From contig JBAJFG010000132.1 in NCBI GenBank assembly GCA_037903475.1, positions 340,001 through 404,000 on the forward strand: a DNA stretch of 64,000 bases. The letters run 5' to 3'. Positions 9,526-21,010 of the stretch are shown here, one piece after another. The notes beneath the pieces were generated by a model. It was not told the origin of the DNA and did no database searches. It saw nothing but the letters and a program-made list of their open reading frames with translations. The DNA comes from Ancylostoma caninum (Eukaryota; Nematoda; Chromadorea; Rhabditida; Ancylostomatidae). Position 1 is the stretch's first letter; each line of letters starts with the position of its first letter. The translations under genes were made by a program, and so were the position numbers.

Positions 9526-9545
9526 GACGCCCCCTCACTCGCTCG

Positions 9546-10002
9546 GTGCTGCTGCGCCGTATGTCAATCAAACCTGTAGGTGTGAGAGCGGAATCATTCG
9601 GAAAGGATAAAAGAAATGGTATAACGCTTGAATTAACGCCATATTTGTGTTCAGCATATCAGAAAACCCCTGTAGGCATGTCCTCGCCGATCCCTGAGCA
9701 AAAGTGTACGAAAATCAATCAAATCAATAAATCAATAATATCGTTCAAAATGGTTGCCATTTTTGTGCTCAACATATCGGAAAACCCCAGTAGACATGTC
9801 CCCGCTACACAATGAACAGAAGTAGCAAAAAATCAATAAAATCGATATAATCGATAGGGCAATCTATAGTCTCGAGCGAAAAGTAGCCTATAACCTCCGC
9901 CGGCCCCCGAAGAACCTACATGCAAAATTTGGTCCCGATCGGTTCATCCTCCGCGATTTCTATTCGGAACACACAAACACACACACACAAACACAAACAC
10001 AA

Positions 10003-10033
<31 letters not shown>

Positions 10034-10737
10034 AACAAACAAACTTTCACTTTTATATATATACAGATGGATCGGTTTGCAAGGCGACAGCGTCTGCGCC
10101 ACGTCGACCACGTTCGATGTGTACCAGAAGCAGTGTTACAACGGCCGCACTTTAGAAGCAGCTATACTCCGCTGAAGTATAAAAGCAACGTAAGAGCCAA
10201 TGTCGCAAACTACCTGGAAAGCCGGCAGAAAATTAGTACGTTGGCTAATTTAGTCACCCCTAACCCTAGCCAAGATGAAAGTGCTGCTGCGCCGTATGTC
10301 AATCAAACCTGTAGGTGTGAGAGCGGAATCATTCGGAAAGGATAAAAGAAATGGTATAACGCTTGAATTAACGCCATATTTGTGTTCAGCATATCAGAAA
10401 ACCCCTGTAGGCATGTCCTCGCCGATCCCTGAGCAAAAGTGTACGAAAATCAATCAAATCAATAAATCAATAATATCGTTCAAAATGGTTGCCATTTTTG
10501 TGCTCAACATATCGGAAAACCCCAGTAGACATGTCCCCGCTACACAATGAACAGAAGTAGCAAAAAATCAATAAAATCGATATAATCGATAGGGCAATCT
10601 ATAGTCTCGAGCGAAAAGTAGCCTATAACCTCCGCCGGCCCCCGAAGAACCTACATGCAAAATTTGGTCCCGATCGGTTCATCCTCCGCGATTTCTATTC
10701 GGAACACACAAACACACACACACAAACACAAACACAA

Positions 10738-10768
<31 letters not shown>

Positions 10769-11017
10769 AACAAACAAACTTTCACTTTTATATATATACA
10801 GATGGATCGGTTTGCAAGGCGACAGCGTCTGCGCCACGTCGACCACGTTCGATGTGTACCAGAAGCAGTGTTACAACGGCCGCACTTTAGAAGCAGCTAT
10901 ACTCCGCTGAAGTATAAAAGCAACGTAAGAGCCAATGTCGCAAACTACCTGGAAAGCCGGCAGAAAATTAGTACGTTGGCTAATTTAGTCACCCCTAACC
11001 CTAGCCAAGATGAAAGT
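9546..11017. repeat. 735-bp tandem duplication, two copies
   Basis: Copy 1 is 9546-10280 and copy 2 about 10281-11017, a 735-bp period. I saw no base difference between the copies. Each holds two diverged sub-blocks ending in AGGCATGTCC or AGACATGTCC, a CA microsatellite, TATATATACAGATGG and a short unique tail. Open frames (e.g. 9546-9815, 10275-10550) are identical in both and look non-coding. Perfect identity means a very recent duplication or an assembly artefact. Confidence 0.9.
9968..10042. repeat. CA/CAAA microsatellite
   Basis: An interrupted ACACAC and ACAAAC tract, repeated at about 10703-10777 in the second copy of the tandem duplication. Confidence 0.9.
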
Positions 11018-11355
11018 GAAAAGACGTAGATGCAGCCGCGCCGCACGCGTATGCTTCCTAAGTATAGGATGGTTCTTCAAATTCGACGTACTAAATTATC
11101 AGTGACCACCTCCTTACAATTTGCGGGCTCCGATAGCATCCATATGTCCTACTCAAGCTTAGAAAACTTGTTCAACACTGCCACCGCGACGCATATGAAT
11201 TAACCAATCACAGCCTAGCAGCGCACCTCTTGTCACGCAGCCCACCCAAGGTATCTGTGCTACGTCGGCATGAAGTCACAATATTAATGAGTGAGGTAGT
11301 TCACACCATGTACCATACTCTTTGCAAAAAGGACGCGTGCGACGCATTAACGTAG
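11018..11355. other. No feature recognised
   Basis: Short spacer between the tandem duplication and the next TIR element. No open frame of note, no RNA gene and no inverted repeat was seen. Confidence 0.4.
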
Positions 11356-11357
11356 TA

Positions 11358-12261
11358 TTAGGGTGTAAAATTATAAATGCGCGCACACTTTTTCGTCTCT
11401 ATCAGAATGTTGTTGAAGGCATATGCTCAACTTTCTAGAGCAGCGTGAAGAGCAATTTCTTGCGCATTCATTGGTATATGAGCTGGCTGGGAAAACTCAA
11501 TTTTTGATTTAAAAAAAATTGAAAGGCTGCCAACTAGAGCGGTGTGGTTGCGGTAGAAACCACCATCTAACAAATTCTTCTATGTAGTACCTTGGATAGC
11601 GAGTTTCTTGAAACAGGCTTAATTCCGATTAGTGAGAGGGGCATGTTACGAAAGCATTCGCAGAAAATGGCTGCGGTGCAGCGAAAGAACGCCATACAGC
11701 TCCAAACATGGTTACACATGTACCGAAGAAGACGTTGTCTTCATGGTAAAATATGAGAGGAGTGATCTGATGGGAGGGGCTAAGTACCATGCAGACCGTT
11801 ACGGCACATCTATATCTTCAACATTTGGGCCACATAAGCAGCCAGTTCATCTTGTCAGAACAACGATTACCAGAAAATGGTCACAACCTGACCCATCCGA
11901 AGGCGTGAAAAAATACCCGACAAAAAACCTGGAGAAGTAAGTTGGAAGGTCCTGTCTCAGCCGCCAGGTAGCCACGACTTCCCACTATCAGACCACTTCA
12001 CCATGTCCCTTCTGGCTAGGAATCTTTGCTCGTGAAGAAAATTTTCAATGACCGCAAAAAAAGTGGGAGTTCGGGTAAGCGGCTGTTTCGACTCACAGCA
12101 CAGTGACTTTCCCAAGAGGGAACCTCATTTCCTGCATGGAGGATGCGGAAGGGTAGTTGAGAGTAACTCTATATGCAACATTGATTGAGGCGTTCTGCTA
12201 TCGTTTTTTAGAATAAAATTTGTTCCGCGCGAAAACGCGCATCCATAGTTTTACACCCTAA
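11358..12261 (+). mobile_element. Non-autonomous TIR element, TTAGGGTGTAAAA ends (copy A)
   Basis: A 904-bp element with ends TTAGGGTGTAAAA (11358-11370) and the reverse complement at 12249-12261, flanked by TA at 11356-11357 and 12262-12263. Similarity extends inward (ATGCGCG). The open frame 11632-11940 resembles no known protein and is not conserved as coding between copies. TA duplication and the end sequence suggest Tc1/mariner-type mobilisation. It is the most complete of three copies here. Confidence 0.8.
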
Positions 12262-12263
12262 TA

Positions 12264-13758
12264 TATCCACCGTATAGCTACCGTAATCAGGGTTTTTATA
12301 AGAAATGAGTGCGATATTAGTGTACAACACCTGAAATAAAACGCAGAATTTCATCCAAATTTTTTCCTGACTATTTTGGCACACATGGTCGCTTCTCAAA
12401 AGGTGGCCAAAAGTGGATGCTTTCTGTGGCCGTCAAAGGCTAGCTTTATGGCGCTGAGAATTACGTTTTTCATCACCCATCTCAATATCACAAAAACGAG
12501 GGTATGGTGTAAAATGAATATGATATTCGTGTTGAACAAATCGAATATCCCTCATCTGGAAATTTGTGGGAATTCTGCGAGATACCCTATCTACAGTATA
12601 CATTCCATAACCATACAAAAAACGGAGGGATGTGTCGGTGGTCAAATCTGACCGGCCAAAGATGGCTGGCCGCGGTCAATTCGGCCCTTGGAGCATATGG
12701 CTACCCGATAAATGACCAAGCAGGTGAGCATGGTCATAGGTAAAAGAAAAGAAATTTAGACATGGCGGAAACTGTCTCATGCCGTGCATGAGTGTTTCTG
12801 TTGAGTTTCTGCAATGAAATGAGTGATCCTGTTGTTTGTCAAATTTTCATGGAAGTGTAAAATGATTAGCAGTTCTCTTCTGCGGATGCTGCACTGTTGG
12901 GTATGAGTGTGCTAATTCTGGTAAGCATTTTTCCTTCTTTTTGCATAAAATTATTTACTCTGACATTACTCGTCACTGCGAAGTGTTCTCTATGTTAATA
13001 ATCACCAGATCCTTCTCAAAGAGAGTTGAGTTTCAAGTAACTACTACTGAACGCTGGCGCACCACTTTCGTAGCTGTGGACACATCCATTGGCATCTTTT
13101 TCACTACTGGATGCCGGCGCACCACTCGCCGCGGACCCGTCCAGAGACGTGTTCCCCCCCCCCCAGTTGGCGCCGGTGCTTCTCTCATCGAACTTCAACC
13201 CTCATCCATGCCAGTCCTCGTTCGTTTCACTCATTCTCCTCCTTCTGGCGGTATGGCACCAGCCTCTTTCACTCCATACGGCTTTGTAATCACAAGCCAG
13301 TATCACTCATTCCAACTGGGGTGTGAACAAATTTCGGTTATTAAAAGAACTTGACATGTCTGAACATGACTGAAAGTGGACCGAGGCCTCCTCAGATCAA
13401 GGGTAAAATCAAAGTTTGCAACATCTTCATACATACATACATAACTTAAAGGTAGGGGCTCACCTCATTCCTCTTGTTGGAGGTATAGAAACATCCTAGA
13501 CCTCGTCATGTCGATACCAGTAATGTACATAAACAGGCACAAAAGCGACGAGAACCCCGTTTTTGAGAGTGTCGAACTGACTCTTTTTTGAAGCCCGGGG
13601 GCGGATCGCTCCAAGCTGTGCTGGCTACCATTTTTACCTTCCATTTTTGACGACTGTTGCTGATTCTGTTGCACACACGCGCAGATAAAATGCTAATTAA
13701 TATTAGTTATGGTAGTTTTCATTTCTTTCTCCAAATTTACGTCTTTGTCTAATTTACG
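12264..13758. other. Intergenic; relatives of other repeats
   Basis: Around 12480-12610 there is a block (ATGATATTCGTGTTGAAC, then a CTACAGTATAC-like end) related to the 18.35-19.45 kb repeats. Positions about 13010-13400 share short blocks (GGCGCACCAC; GGTTATTAAAAGAA) with about 50650-50990. A C run is at 13155-13164. No gene is recognised. Confidence 0.45.
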
Positions 13759-14226
13759 TTACGGCACATGTCTATCTTCAACAGTTGGGCCACATAAGCA
13801 GCCAGTTCATCTTGTCAGAACAACGATTACCAGAAAATGGTCACAACCTGACCCATCCGAAGGCGAGAAAAAATACCCAACAGAAAACCTAGAGAAGTAA
13901 GTCGGAAGGTCCTGTCTCAGCCGCCACGTAGCCACGACTCCCCACTATCAGACCACGTCACCATGTCACTTCGGGCTAGGAATCTTTCCTCGTGAAGAAA
14001 ATTTTCAATGACCGCGAAAAAAGTGGGAGTTCGGGTAAGCGGCTGTTTCGACTCATAGCAACATGACTTTCCCAAGAGGGAACCTCATTACCTGCATGTA
14101 GGATGCGAAAGGGTAGTTGAGAGTATCTGTACGTACAATTTTGATTGAGGCATTCTGCTATCGTTTTTTAGAACAAAATTTGTTCTGCGCGAAAAAGTCC
14201 GAAAAATCCATAGTTTTACACCCGAA
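13759..14226 (+). mobile_element. TTAGGGTGTAAAA element, 5'-truncated copy B
   Basis: It matches 11797-12261 of copy A, from TTACGGCACAT to the terminal TTTTACACCCGAA at 14214-14226, with TA following. The left half is missing. Several indels and substitutions separate it from copy A. Confidence 0.75.
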
Positions 14227-14228
14227 TA

Positions 14229-16750
14229 TTTTAAAAAACTGCTAGTCTTTTCGCAAAAAATGATTTGGTACATATGTATAATGCCGCGGTTGTCTAATGG
14301 TTGAATAAAGATTGAATAAAGAGCAGGGCGCTCATGATTGCGATGCCCATTCGGCTGGATGGCACTCATTTCCGAAATAGGTGCCTCATTTCCCTTCGTG
14401 GTCAGGCCATTAGAAAGATTTTGTTAGTAGTCATCAGTTGATTAGCCTAATAATTTCCAGTCCCCTCCCTAAACAGTGAAAAAAAGAACAAGCAACAGCC
14501 CTAAAGCACGTTTTTGCTCTGTTTCTGCACAAGAAGTCATGTCCGCTTCCTTATAAATCTTATTTTCAGTACTCATTAGAGCAGATTTCTCGTTATGATA
14601 TTCATTCGAGGACAAAAACTGATTTCACTCTCATAAAAATTGTTTAATCCTTGGAGCAAACGCTTTTGGAAGGGCAGATTATCTAGGAAGGCTGCAATTC
14701 CGCTCCACAGCAGGCGATTAGTTCGAAATCTCCATGTGTTTCCTCTCTGGTGGTAGGAGAAATCGTGAGATGTGATGGCAGATTTGTTCATTGTAGAGTG
14801 AAAAACATCGTATTGGAAACAAAATTGCCAACTCGTTTTCCAACGTTAGATATGAACCTTTTAGCGTGTCTCCGTAATTTTGGACCACCCTGTAAATTGG
14901 AAAGCAAGTATAGCATTGCACAATCTATAAAAGATTAAGCTTCGTCAGCAATTGACTGCCGTTTGTTATCAACGCATCAATGCAGGCTAATAAAATAGGT
15001 ATAGACAGCTGAAGCAAGTCATCTGTTCTCTATTGTACAGTAGATTAACCGCAGTGAGGTAACCACAATGAGGTAATAAGCCAACACATCATAAATTACT
15101 CATGATAAAAACATGGAAGAAGAAACGAAGATACATGAGTACATGTGCGTAGTGAAATGAGAGAGTTACACGTCCACGAGTTGAAAGCGTAACAAAGAAA
15201 GTAATTGCCGATGCTTCCTAGATGATGACTACATCGAGCGCATTATTAGAACCAACAACACTACGGAGACATATGGATTCAAAGGCAATGTTAGAGCAGT
15301 TTTCCTGGGATTTTGAAGTTCTTCGGATTGTCATTCCCAAACCGGCACCATCATAAACGCGACCTACACCTATCGCTGTAGAAGGGTCGTGTGAACTTTC
15401 TTGTTAGAAGGTACGCAATTATGAGTATCAGCTGAGCGAAATTGTCGCGTTAGTTTCTGGCGTCTTGGCAACACCAGGTTCTCTAATCCACTATGCATAT
15501 GTTACTTTTGTGCATACTCGTGGACGCCTGAGCCTCTAGCTTCCTAGAAACAGCAAAAATTCTCAAAAAGAAAAGAGAAGGGAGACAAATCGGCGAAATT
15601 CGGCTGGGGTCATCAAAAATATTCCTAGAAATGCTTATTCGCAAAAGTTGTCTGCCCCGCTTCTCACAAATTATATAATTCTCCCCACCACCAGCCTGAA
15701 TGATGTGATGCTCAGGCTGGGTAGCCTTCGAGCTAGTAAATGGTAGAGCTGTGGAGGCAAAGTAAGCTGTGGAGGCAACGGTGAGGAATGGCTAAAGTGA
15801 TCGTTGAAGATGAAAAATGCGAGAGGAGCAATAAATTTCTCCACAGCTGATTAGGCCAAGTAACTTCATGTAAAAAAATATTTAGAAAACTCTTCCTGCC
15901 TCTGTAAAATAATCGCCGTTCTACCGAATAGATTAGATGAGGCATAATCGTCCCTGCGGTATACGCAGCAATATGAACTTCAGTAGCGAGATTTAGCTCG
16001 AAAAATGTACAAATTTTACAGCACAAGTTGTTCAAGACAACAAGACACGAAATATAGAAGTGTGAGTTGGGAATTGTCGGACAGTCAACACCTGGCATGC
16101 ATATGCTAAGTCTCTGTAGATGAAAGTCGAAACAGGCTACTATTACAAATTTATCGTTGGGAGCGTTTTGAGAATAGCCTCAGCAGACCAGACATGCGCT
16201 TTTCCTTGTAGTCGCGTCGACGAAAGGAGCCAGGTGAAAATCCGCTCAGATTTGTTTGCAATCAGGGTAGCAGCAATCAGCGCTCGTGACATTCCGTGAC
16301 CAATCTGTGCTGTGATGAGCTATTTCCGCTGTGATCAGAACAAAACTCTAGTCTGTAGGGCTACTAGGGAGGATTACGAGCGATTCTCCCATTGCTGAGG
16401 GTCACCTGTGGCTACGTAGTAGCGTCCATTTCTTGACTTTGTAAAAACAGCAGGTGGTCTTTGTGTCCAGTTTGGAATGATTACGGCACTCAATCAGCGA
16501 GTGAACCACTCTAGTTTTATTTTGCTTAGCGCCAGTGATTCATGTCAGCCTGCCACCCGGTCTTTCAGATGCTTTGCTCTAAAAAACATCTGCCCTTAGG
16601 CTTATTCGGAGAACACTGACTACAGAATCCTAATAGTCTTGACTGCACGCCAATGAATAGCGATCTTTTGTACGAAACGACAACTACGGTCGAGTACAAC
16701 GAAAACAGAAACGTTGTGACTGCATTAGTGACCTTTACATACGTACATAT
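14229..16750. other. Long intergenic stretch; one transposon end
   Basis: Read on the minus strand, a likely transposon end (TACAGGGTGGTCCAAAATTA) starts at about 14892. Similar ends occur at about 50076-50095 and 51534-51550. The rest holds only short open frames without recognised domains (for example about 15733-16098 on the minus strand). I see no gene. Confidence 0.4.
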
Positions 16751-16752
16751 TA

Positions 16753-17500
16753 TTAGGGTGTAAAACAGCTGTATAGATGCTCGTTTTTGCGCGGAACAAA
16801 AATTATACCAAAAAACGAAAGCAGAACGCAGAATCAAAATTGTGTATACTGTTACTCTCAACTACCCTTCCATCCTCCACGCAGGAAATCGACGTTCCTT
16901 CTCGGAGAAGTCACGACGCTGTGGGCCGAAACAGCCGCTAATGCGAACCCCACTTTCACGGCGTTTTCGCATTTTTTTCATCGCCAGGGAAGTCTCCTAG
17001 CCAGAGGTAAATAGTGGTCTGACAGTGGCGAGTCTTGGCTAAGTGGCGGCTGAGACAAGGCTGCCCATCATGTTTCCTCAGTTTTTTGTTGGATATTTTT
17101 CATCGTCTTCGGAAAGGCCTAATCGTGAAAAATTCCGGTAGTCGTCATTCTGACAAGATGATGATGAGCTGGCCGATCTGTATTACTCAGCTGCTATAGA
17201 CAGAGTTCTTCCGTAACCGTCTGTATTGAACTTAGCCCCTCCCACAAGGTCTCTCCAACGTCGCCCTCAGCACGTGGGTAACCTGTTCGGAGCCTGATGG
17301 CGCCGCTATCTTTTGCTGCGCCGCAGCGATTTTTTGCAAATGATTTCTTGATATTCCTCTCTCTTATTAAGTACTAAACGTGTTTCAAGAAACTCGTTGT
17401 TCAAAGTATTAGATGCAGGAATTTGTTTAGTGGCGGCTTCCACCATAATTCCGTGAATCCAGTTGACAGTCTTTCAAATTTTTCTAAAGATCGAAACTTG
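16753..17500 (-). mobile_element. TTAGGGTGTAAAA element, inverted copy C (truncated)
   Basis: The plus strand begins TTAGGGTGTAAAA at 16753 with TA before it, and runs through reverse-complement matches of copy A as far as the GTTTCAAGAAACTCG block (17381-17395) and a little beyond. The opposite terminal repeat is absent, so the copy ends near 17500. Internal similarity is lower than between A and B. Confidence 0.7.
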
Positions 17501-17885
17501 AGTTCTACCGAGTCATGTACCTATGGATGCGCTTTAACACATAACGGACAATACGACCCACCGGGGAAGTTACGTAGAGGACAATACGACCCTGGGGATC
17601 CCAGCGAGCCACCCATTTTCAGAAGCCTTGTTTAAGGTGATTATAATGCATACATACTATTTTTGCAAAATGGTCAGGATGCGCCCAGGAGAGCGCGTCC
17701 AAGATTTTTCTTCTTCGCTGTCATAGGGGTCCATTTTACAGGCGATATATGCAACGTTGACGGCTCAAACTTACTGAGATTACTGTATTTAGCTGTCTCA
17801 TGGACTGTAGAGTGTTTGAAGACACAATTGTGAACGACCCTGCTCCGCTGGGTATGCGATCATGAGCAAGCCACAGGCATGCCAG

Positions 17886-17963
17886 CCGTGGAGGAGTTGC
17901 CGAGCAGGTAGCGTGTCGGATTGCCAGTCAGAGGGTTGAGGGTTCGGATCCCGTCCGCGGAAT
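17886..17963 (+). repeat. tRNA-like sequence, probably tRNA-derived repeat or pseudogene
   Basis: An A-box-like TTGCCGAGCAGG and a B-box-like GGTTCGGATCC are spaced as in a tRNA. The anticodon arm can be drawn as TCGGA, TTGCCAG, TCAGA with a GCC anticodon, but it has a G-A mismatch. The D stem and acceptor stem do not pair and the B box has G where A is usual. It is therefore not a working tRNA. It could be a SINE head. Confidence 0.4.
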
Positions 17964-18347
17964 CCGTTTTGCATTTTTGAATTTGAGGCTTTTAAACTTG
18001 TTTAGAACTTATTTCTAATGACTAAAACACATCAGATATGTGCGCCACTACAAGAATTACTGCAGGAACTTCGTCCGATTCGTTACTCACTCGGCCACCT
18101 CATCGCGGCCGCCATGATTGGGGCAAGGACTCATGGTCGCGTAACCAGGCGGAGCCAGGTTATTCAAAAATGCGTCCGCAAACGTTCGATGATCCACGGG
18201 ACAGCTAAACAAGCCAACCACTGCTGGATTGCGTGGCCAAAGTTCCATGAATCCAAGCCAGGACTCCATTGACAGCGCACTATGTAGAAAATTGGTATTA
18301 TTCAACCATCATGAACCCAAACTCCTCAAAAAAAATTTTGACTGAAA
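17964..18347. other. No feature recognised
   Basis: Downstream of the tRNA-like sequence. Nothing beyond short open frames is visible. Confidence 0.35.
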
Positions 18348-18547
18348 CTTTGCATATGGGAGTTATTTGAGGTGCTGAATACGAATATCATATCCATTTT
18401 GTACCGTAAGGCTATTTTTCTAGGGTTACGGTAGCTGCACGGTAGTATGGGGTGGTGCACTTGCCGTAACCCTACAAAAATAGCGTTACGGTACAAAATG
18501 GATATGATATTCGTATTCAGCACCTCAAATAACCCCCGTATGCAAAG
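18348..18547. repeat. Long fold-back repeat (84-bp arms)
   Basis: Arms at 18348-18431 and 18464-18547 are near-perfect reverse complements around a 32-bp loop. They contain GGTGCTGAATACGAATATC and CATTTTGTACCGTAA. The arm sequence is related to the tandem units at 18900-19450, so the fold-back probably arose by inversion of one unit. Confidence 0.85.
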
Positions 18548-18879
18548 GTTCACTCCAGAAGACCTTTTCAAAGATCTAGGGCGTGTGGGAGATGAATGAC
18601 GCCGAAAAGTCTTTGGCGCGCTCTCCTGCGCGCATCAGGACCCTTAGGCAAAAATGATGTACATACATTAACATAGCCTTAGACAATGTTACCAAAAATG
18701 GGTGTTTCGTTTCGATCCCCGGGATTAGCCTCATGCACTTCCCTTGTTGGGTGGAGCTCCCCCAAATTCTGCCCCTAGGGGTTATTATACCCGCTGAACA
18801 CGGAAATGGCATCCATTTTGTGTCGTAACTGCGGTAATGTAGGATTGCTGTAGTCATACTGTAGATGCTGTTGATGTAT

Positions 18880-19450
18880 TTTCTCACAGCATCTGCAGCA
18901 AATTCGAACTTTGGGGTTACATGAGGTGCTGAGCATAAATACGCCATCAGTCCTGCACCGTAGAGCGTTATCGTATGGTTACTGTAGGCATACTATAGAT
19001 GCATTTTATTCACCAAATTCAGTGAAACTTCGGCAAGTGGGGTTGTTTGACATGCTGAGTACGAAACTGACATTCATTTTGTACCGTAGCGCAGTACAGT
19101 AGGGTTACCGTAGGCATACTGTAGATGCATTTTGTTCACCGAGTTCAGTGAAACTTTGGCAGGTGGGCGTTACTGACATGCTGAACACGAATTGAGATCC
19201 ATATACGAGATAGGTGCCATATTCGAGTTCAGAGTGTAAAATAACCTCAGTTTCGGGCAAAAACTGATGAAAAACCTTTCCCACAGTTCCTACAGTATAA
19301 TTACAGTAACCATGCAGTGAAGCGATACGATAGACAATGGATTTCATATTCTTAATCTGTATGTGAAATAACCCTCCTGTGCAAATTTTGGTTGAATTCT
19401 GATGGAAAAACTTCCTTCTACAGTTTCTATAGTAAACATACAGTAACACT
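18880..19450. repeat. Degenerate tandem repeat, about 115-130 bp units
   Basis: Successive units share a TGCTGA core (GGTGCTGAGCATAAAT at about 18924, CATGCTGAGTACG at about 19052, CATGCTGAACACG at about 19179), then CATT..TGTACCGTAG, GGTTACNGTAGGCATACT and CACC.A.TTCAGTGAAACTT. The 3' units are more diverged. Related single copies occur at about 12480-12610. Confidence 0.65.
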
Positions 19451-19515
19451 ACAGAAGTGCTTTACCAATTAAAATAGATGGCATAGTTGTGATCAGCATG
19501 TCAAATATGCCCTGA

Positions 19516-20345
19516 CCGAGCCAGAGCGCCGCTTCGCGGCGCTCTGACTCGGACCCGTGTGCCACGTTACCTCAGGGCTAGGTAAACTCTGAAAAAAAAG
19601 GAACCCCGAGCCAGAGCGCCGCTTCGCGGTCTGACTCGGACCCGTGTGCCACGTTACCTCAGGGCTAGGTAAACTCTGAAAAAAAAGGAACCCCGAGCCA
19701 GAGCGCCGCTTCGCGGCGCTCTGACTCGGACCCGTGTGCCACGTTACCTCAGGGCTAGGTAAACTCTGAAAAAAAAGGAACCCCGAGCCAGAGCGCCGCT
19801 TCGCGGCGCTCTGACTCGGACCCGTGTGCCACGTTACCTCAGGGCTAGGTAAACTCTGAAAAAAAAGGAACCCCGAGCCAGAGCGCCGCTTCGCGGCGCT
19901 CTGACTCGGACCCGTGTGCCACGTTACCTCAGGGCTAGGTAAACTCTGAAAAAAAGGAACCCCGAGCCAGAGCGCCGCTTCGCGGCGCTCTGACTCGGAC
20001 CCGTGTGCCACGTTACCTCAGGGCTAGGTAAACTCTGAAAAAAAGGAACCCCGAGCCAGAGCGCCGCTTCGCGGCGCTCTGACTCGGACCCGTGTGCCAC
20101 GTTACCTCAGGGCTAGGTAAACTCTGAAAAAAAGGAACCCCGAGCCAGAGCGCCGCTTCGCGGCGCTCTGACTCGGACCCGTGTGCCACGTTACCTCAGG
20201 GCTAGGTAAACTCTGAAAAAAAAGGAACCCCGAGCCAGAGCGCCGCTTCCCGGCGCTCTGACTCGGACCCGTGTGCCACGTTACCTCAGGGCTAGGTAAA
20301 CTCTGAAAAAACAAGAACCCCGAGCCAGAGCGCCGCTTCGCGGAC
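19516..20345. repeat. 90-bp hairpin satellite array 1 (about 9.5 units)
   Basis: Units of 90 bp each contain a near-perfect palindrome: CCGAGCCAGAGCGCCGC, a TTC loop, then GCGGCGCTCTGACTCGG. This is followed by GTGTGCCACGTTACCTCAGG, GCTAGGTAAACTCTG and an A run of 6-9. The second unit has lost 6 bp of stem. Because 90 is divisible by three, the minus strand is open through much of it, an artefact. The last unit is truncated and passes into a unique flank shared with array 2. Confidence 0.92.
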
Positions 20346-21010
20346 ATGAAGACACACGAAGCGCAGCTTCGCCGCGCTTCGCGGATGACAGTGATTTTCT
20401 GCGAAACTGCATAGCTCCTAAACGATTTGGAGGTTAACTCTTATTATGTTCAATACATATAAAGAGCTCCTAAATGGTGCGTTTTATGAGTAGCAACATA
20501 GATCCTCACGTGGTCAAGTCGTTTTCATCTGGGATAGCGCTGAAAGTCGAAATTGTTATGGTTCGGGCACAGTTAGCTTTTAACAGGAATAAACGCGTAA
20601 ACGTTCTATTCCTGTTTTATAAGCACAATATTAAGCTCATGGAGTGCACCATTTGTTCCCCTGACCGTTAATTTCTGATTGCTGTCACTACTTAATGCTT
20701 TAGAAGGAGTGCGGTGAAAATTTCCGTAAAACTCTGCTGTATTTGGATGATTCACATTTCTGATTGCGAAATCACACTCGCTTCATCATTGGATATTCCG
20801 TTTTCGTTGCAAATTGGACGTCCTAATTGAAGATTTCCATGTTGTACACATACATATACATGGGCGTGTCATTGGGCGTGTCAATTTTCGTAATTGAGCC
20901 CGTGGCGGCGGGCAAAAGAGGTGGGGCGAGGCGAGTGGATCAATGACAGCGTGACTTGTCATCCCTCGCGCGGCTATGGGGGGGTCTGCGCTTTATATAG
21001 GGTAAGATTC
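20346..21010. repeat. Flank of satellite array 1, duplicated at 33.02-33.71 kb
   Basis: Nearly identical to 33023-33714 over about 660 bp, ending near GCGCTTTATATAG. The other copy has about 29 extra bases (about 33472-33500), and there are a few substitutions. A 65-codon open frame (20474-20671) is present in both with one change, but it resembles no known protein. Confidence 0.88.

Larger units (their letters stand above)
3288..9526 (-). mobile_element. Helitron (rolling-circle transposon), nearly complete, decayed
   Basis: The element runs on the minus strand. Its 3' end is precise: a hairpin (3299-3316; ACCCGAGCGAAGCCGGGT on the minus strand), seven bases, then CTAG (3288-3291), followed by T (plus-strand A at 3287), as expected for insertion at an A-T dinucleotide. 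It encodes a Rep with a HUH motif and a PIF1-type helicase, the hallmark pair of Helitrons. The 5' end is not certain. The GC-rich leader upstream of the Rep start (9152-9500) probably belongs to it, and 9526 is an outer guess. Three lesions break the coding frame: a frameshift near 5840, a 22-bp duplication at 5579-5622 and a MITE at 3791-4059. It is therefore not autonomous now, but little else has decayed. Confidence 0.85.

Noticed and set aside
17886..17963. Functional tRNA-Gly(GCC)
   Set aside because: Acceptor and D stems do not pair and the B box is altered.
19493..20347. Minus-strand repetitive proteins (PSPEVTWHTGPSQ repeats)
   Set aside because: Translation of the 90-bp satellite; no start context, domain or codon signal apart from the period.
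20474..20671. Conserved 65-codon frame present in both satellite-linked blocks
   Set aside because: Conservation is explained by recent duplication of the whole block; there is no family similarity.
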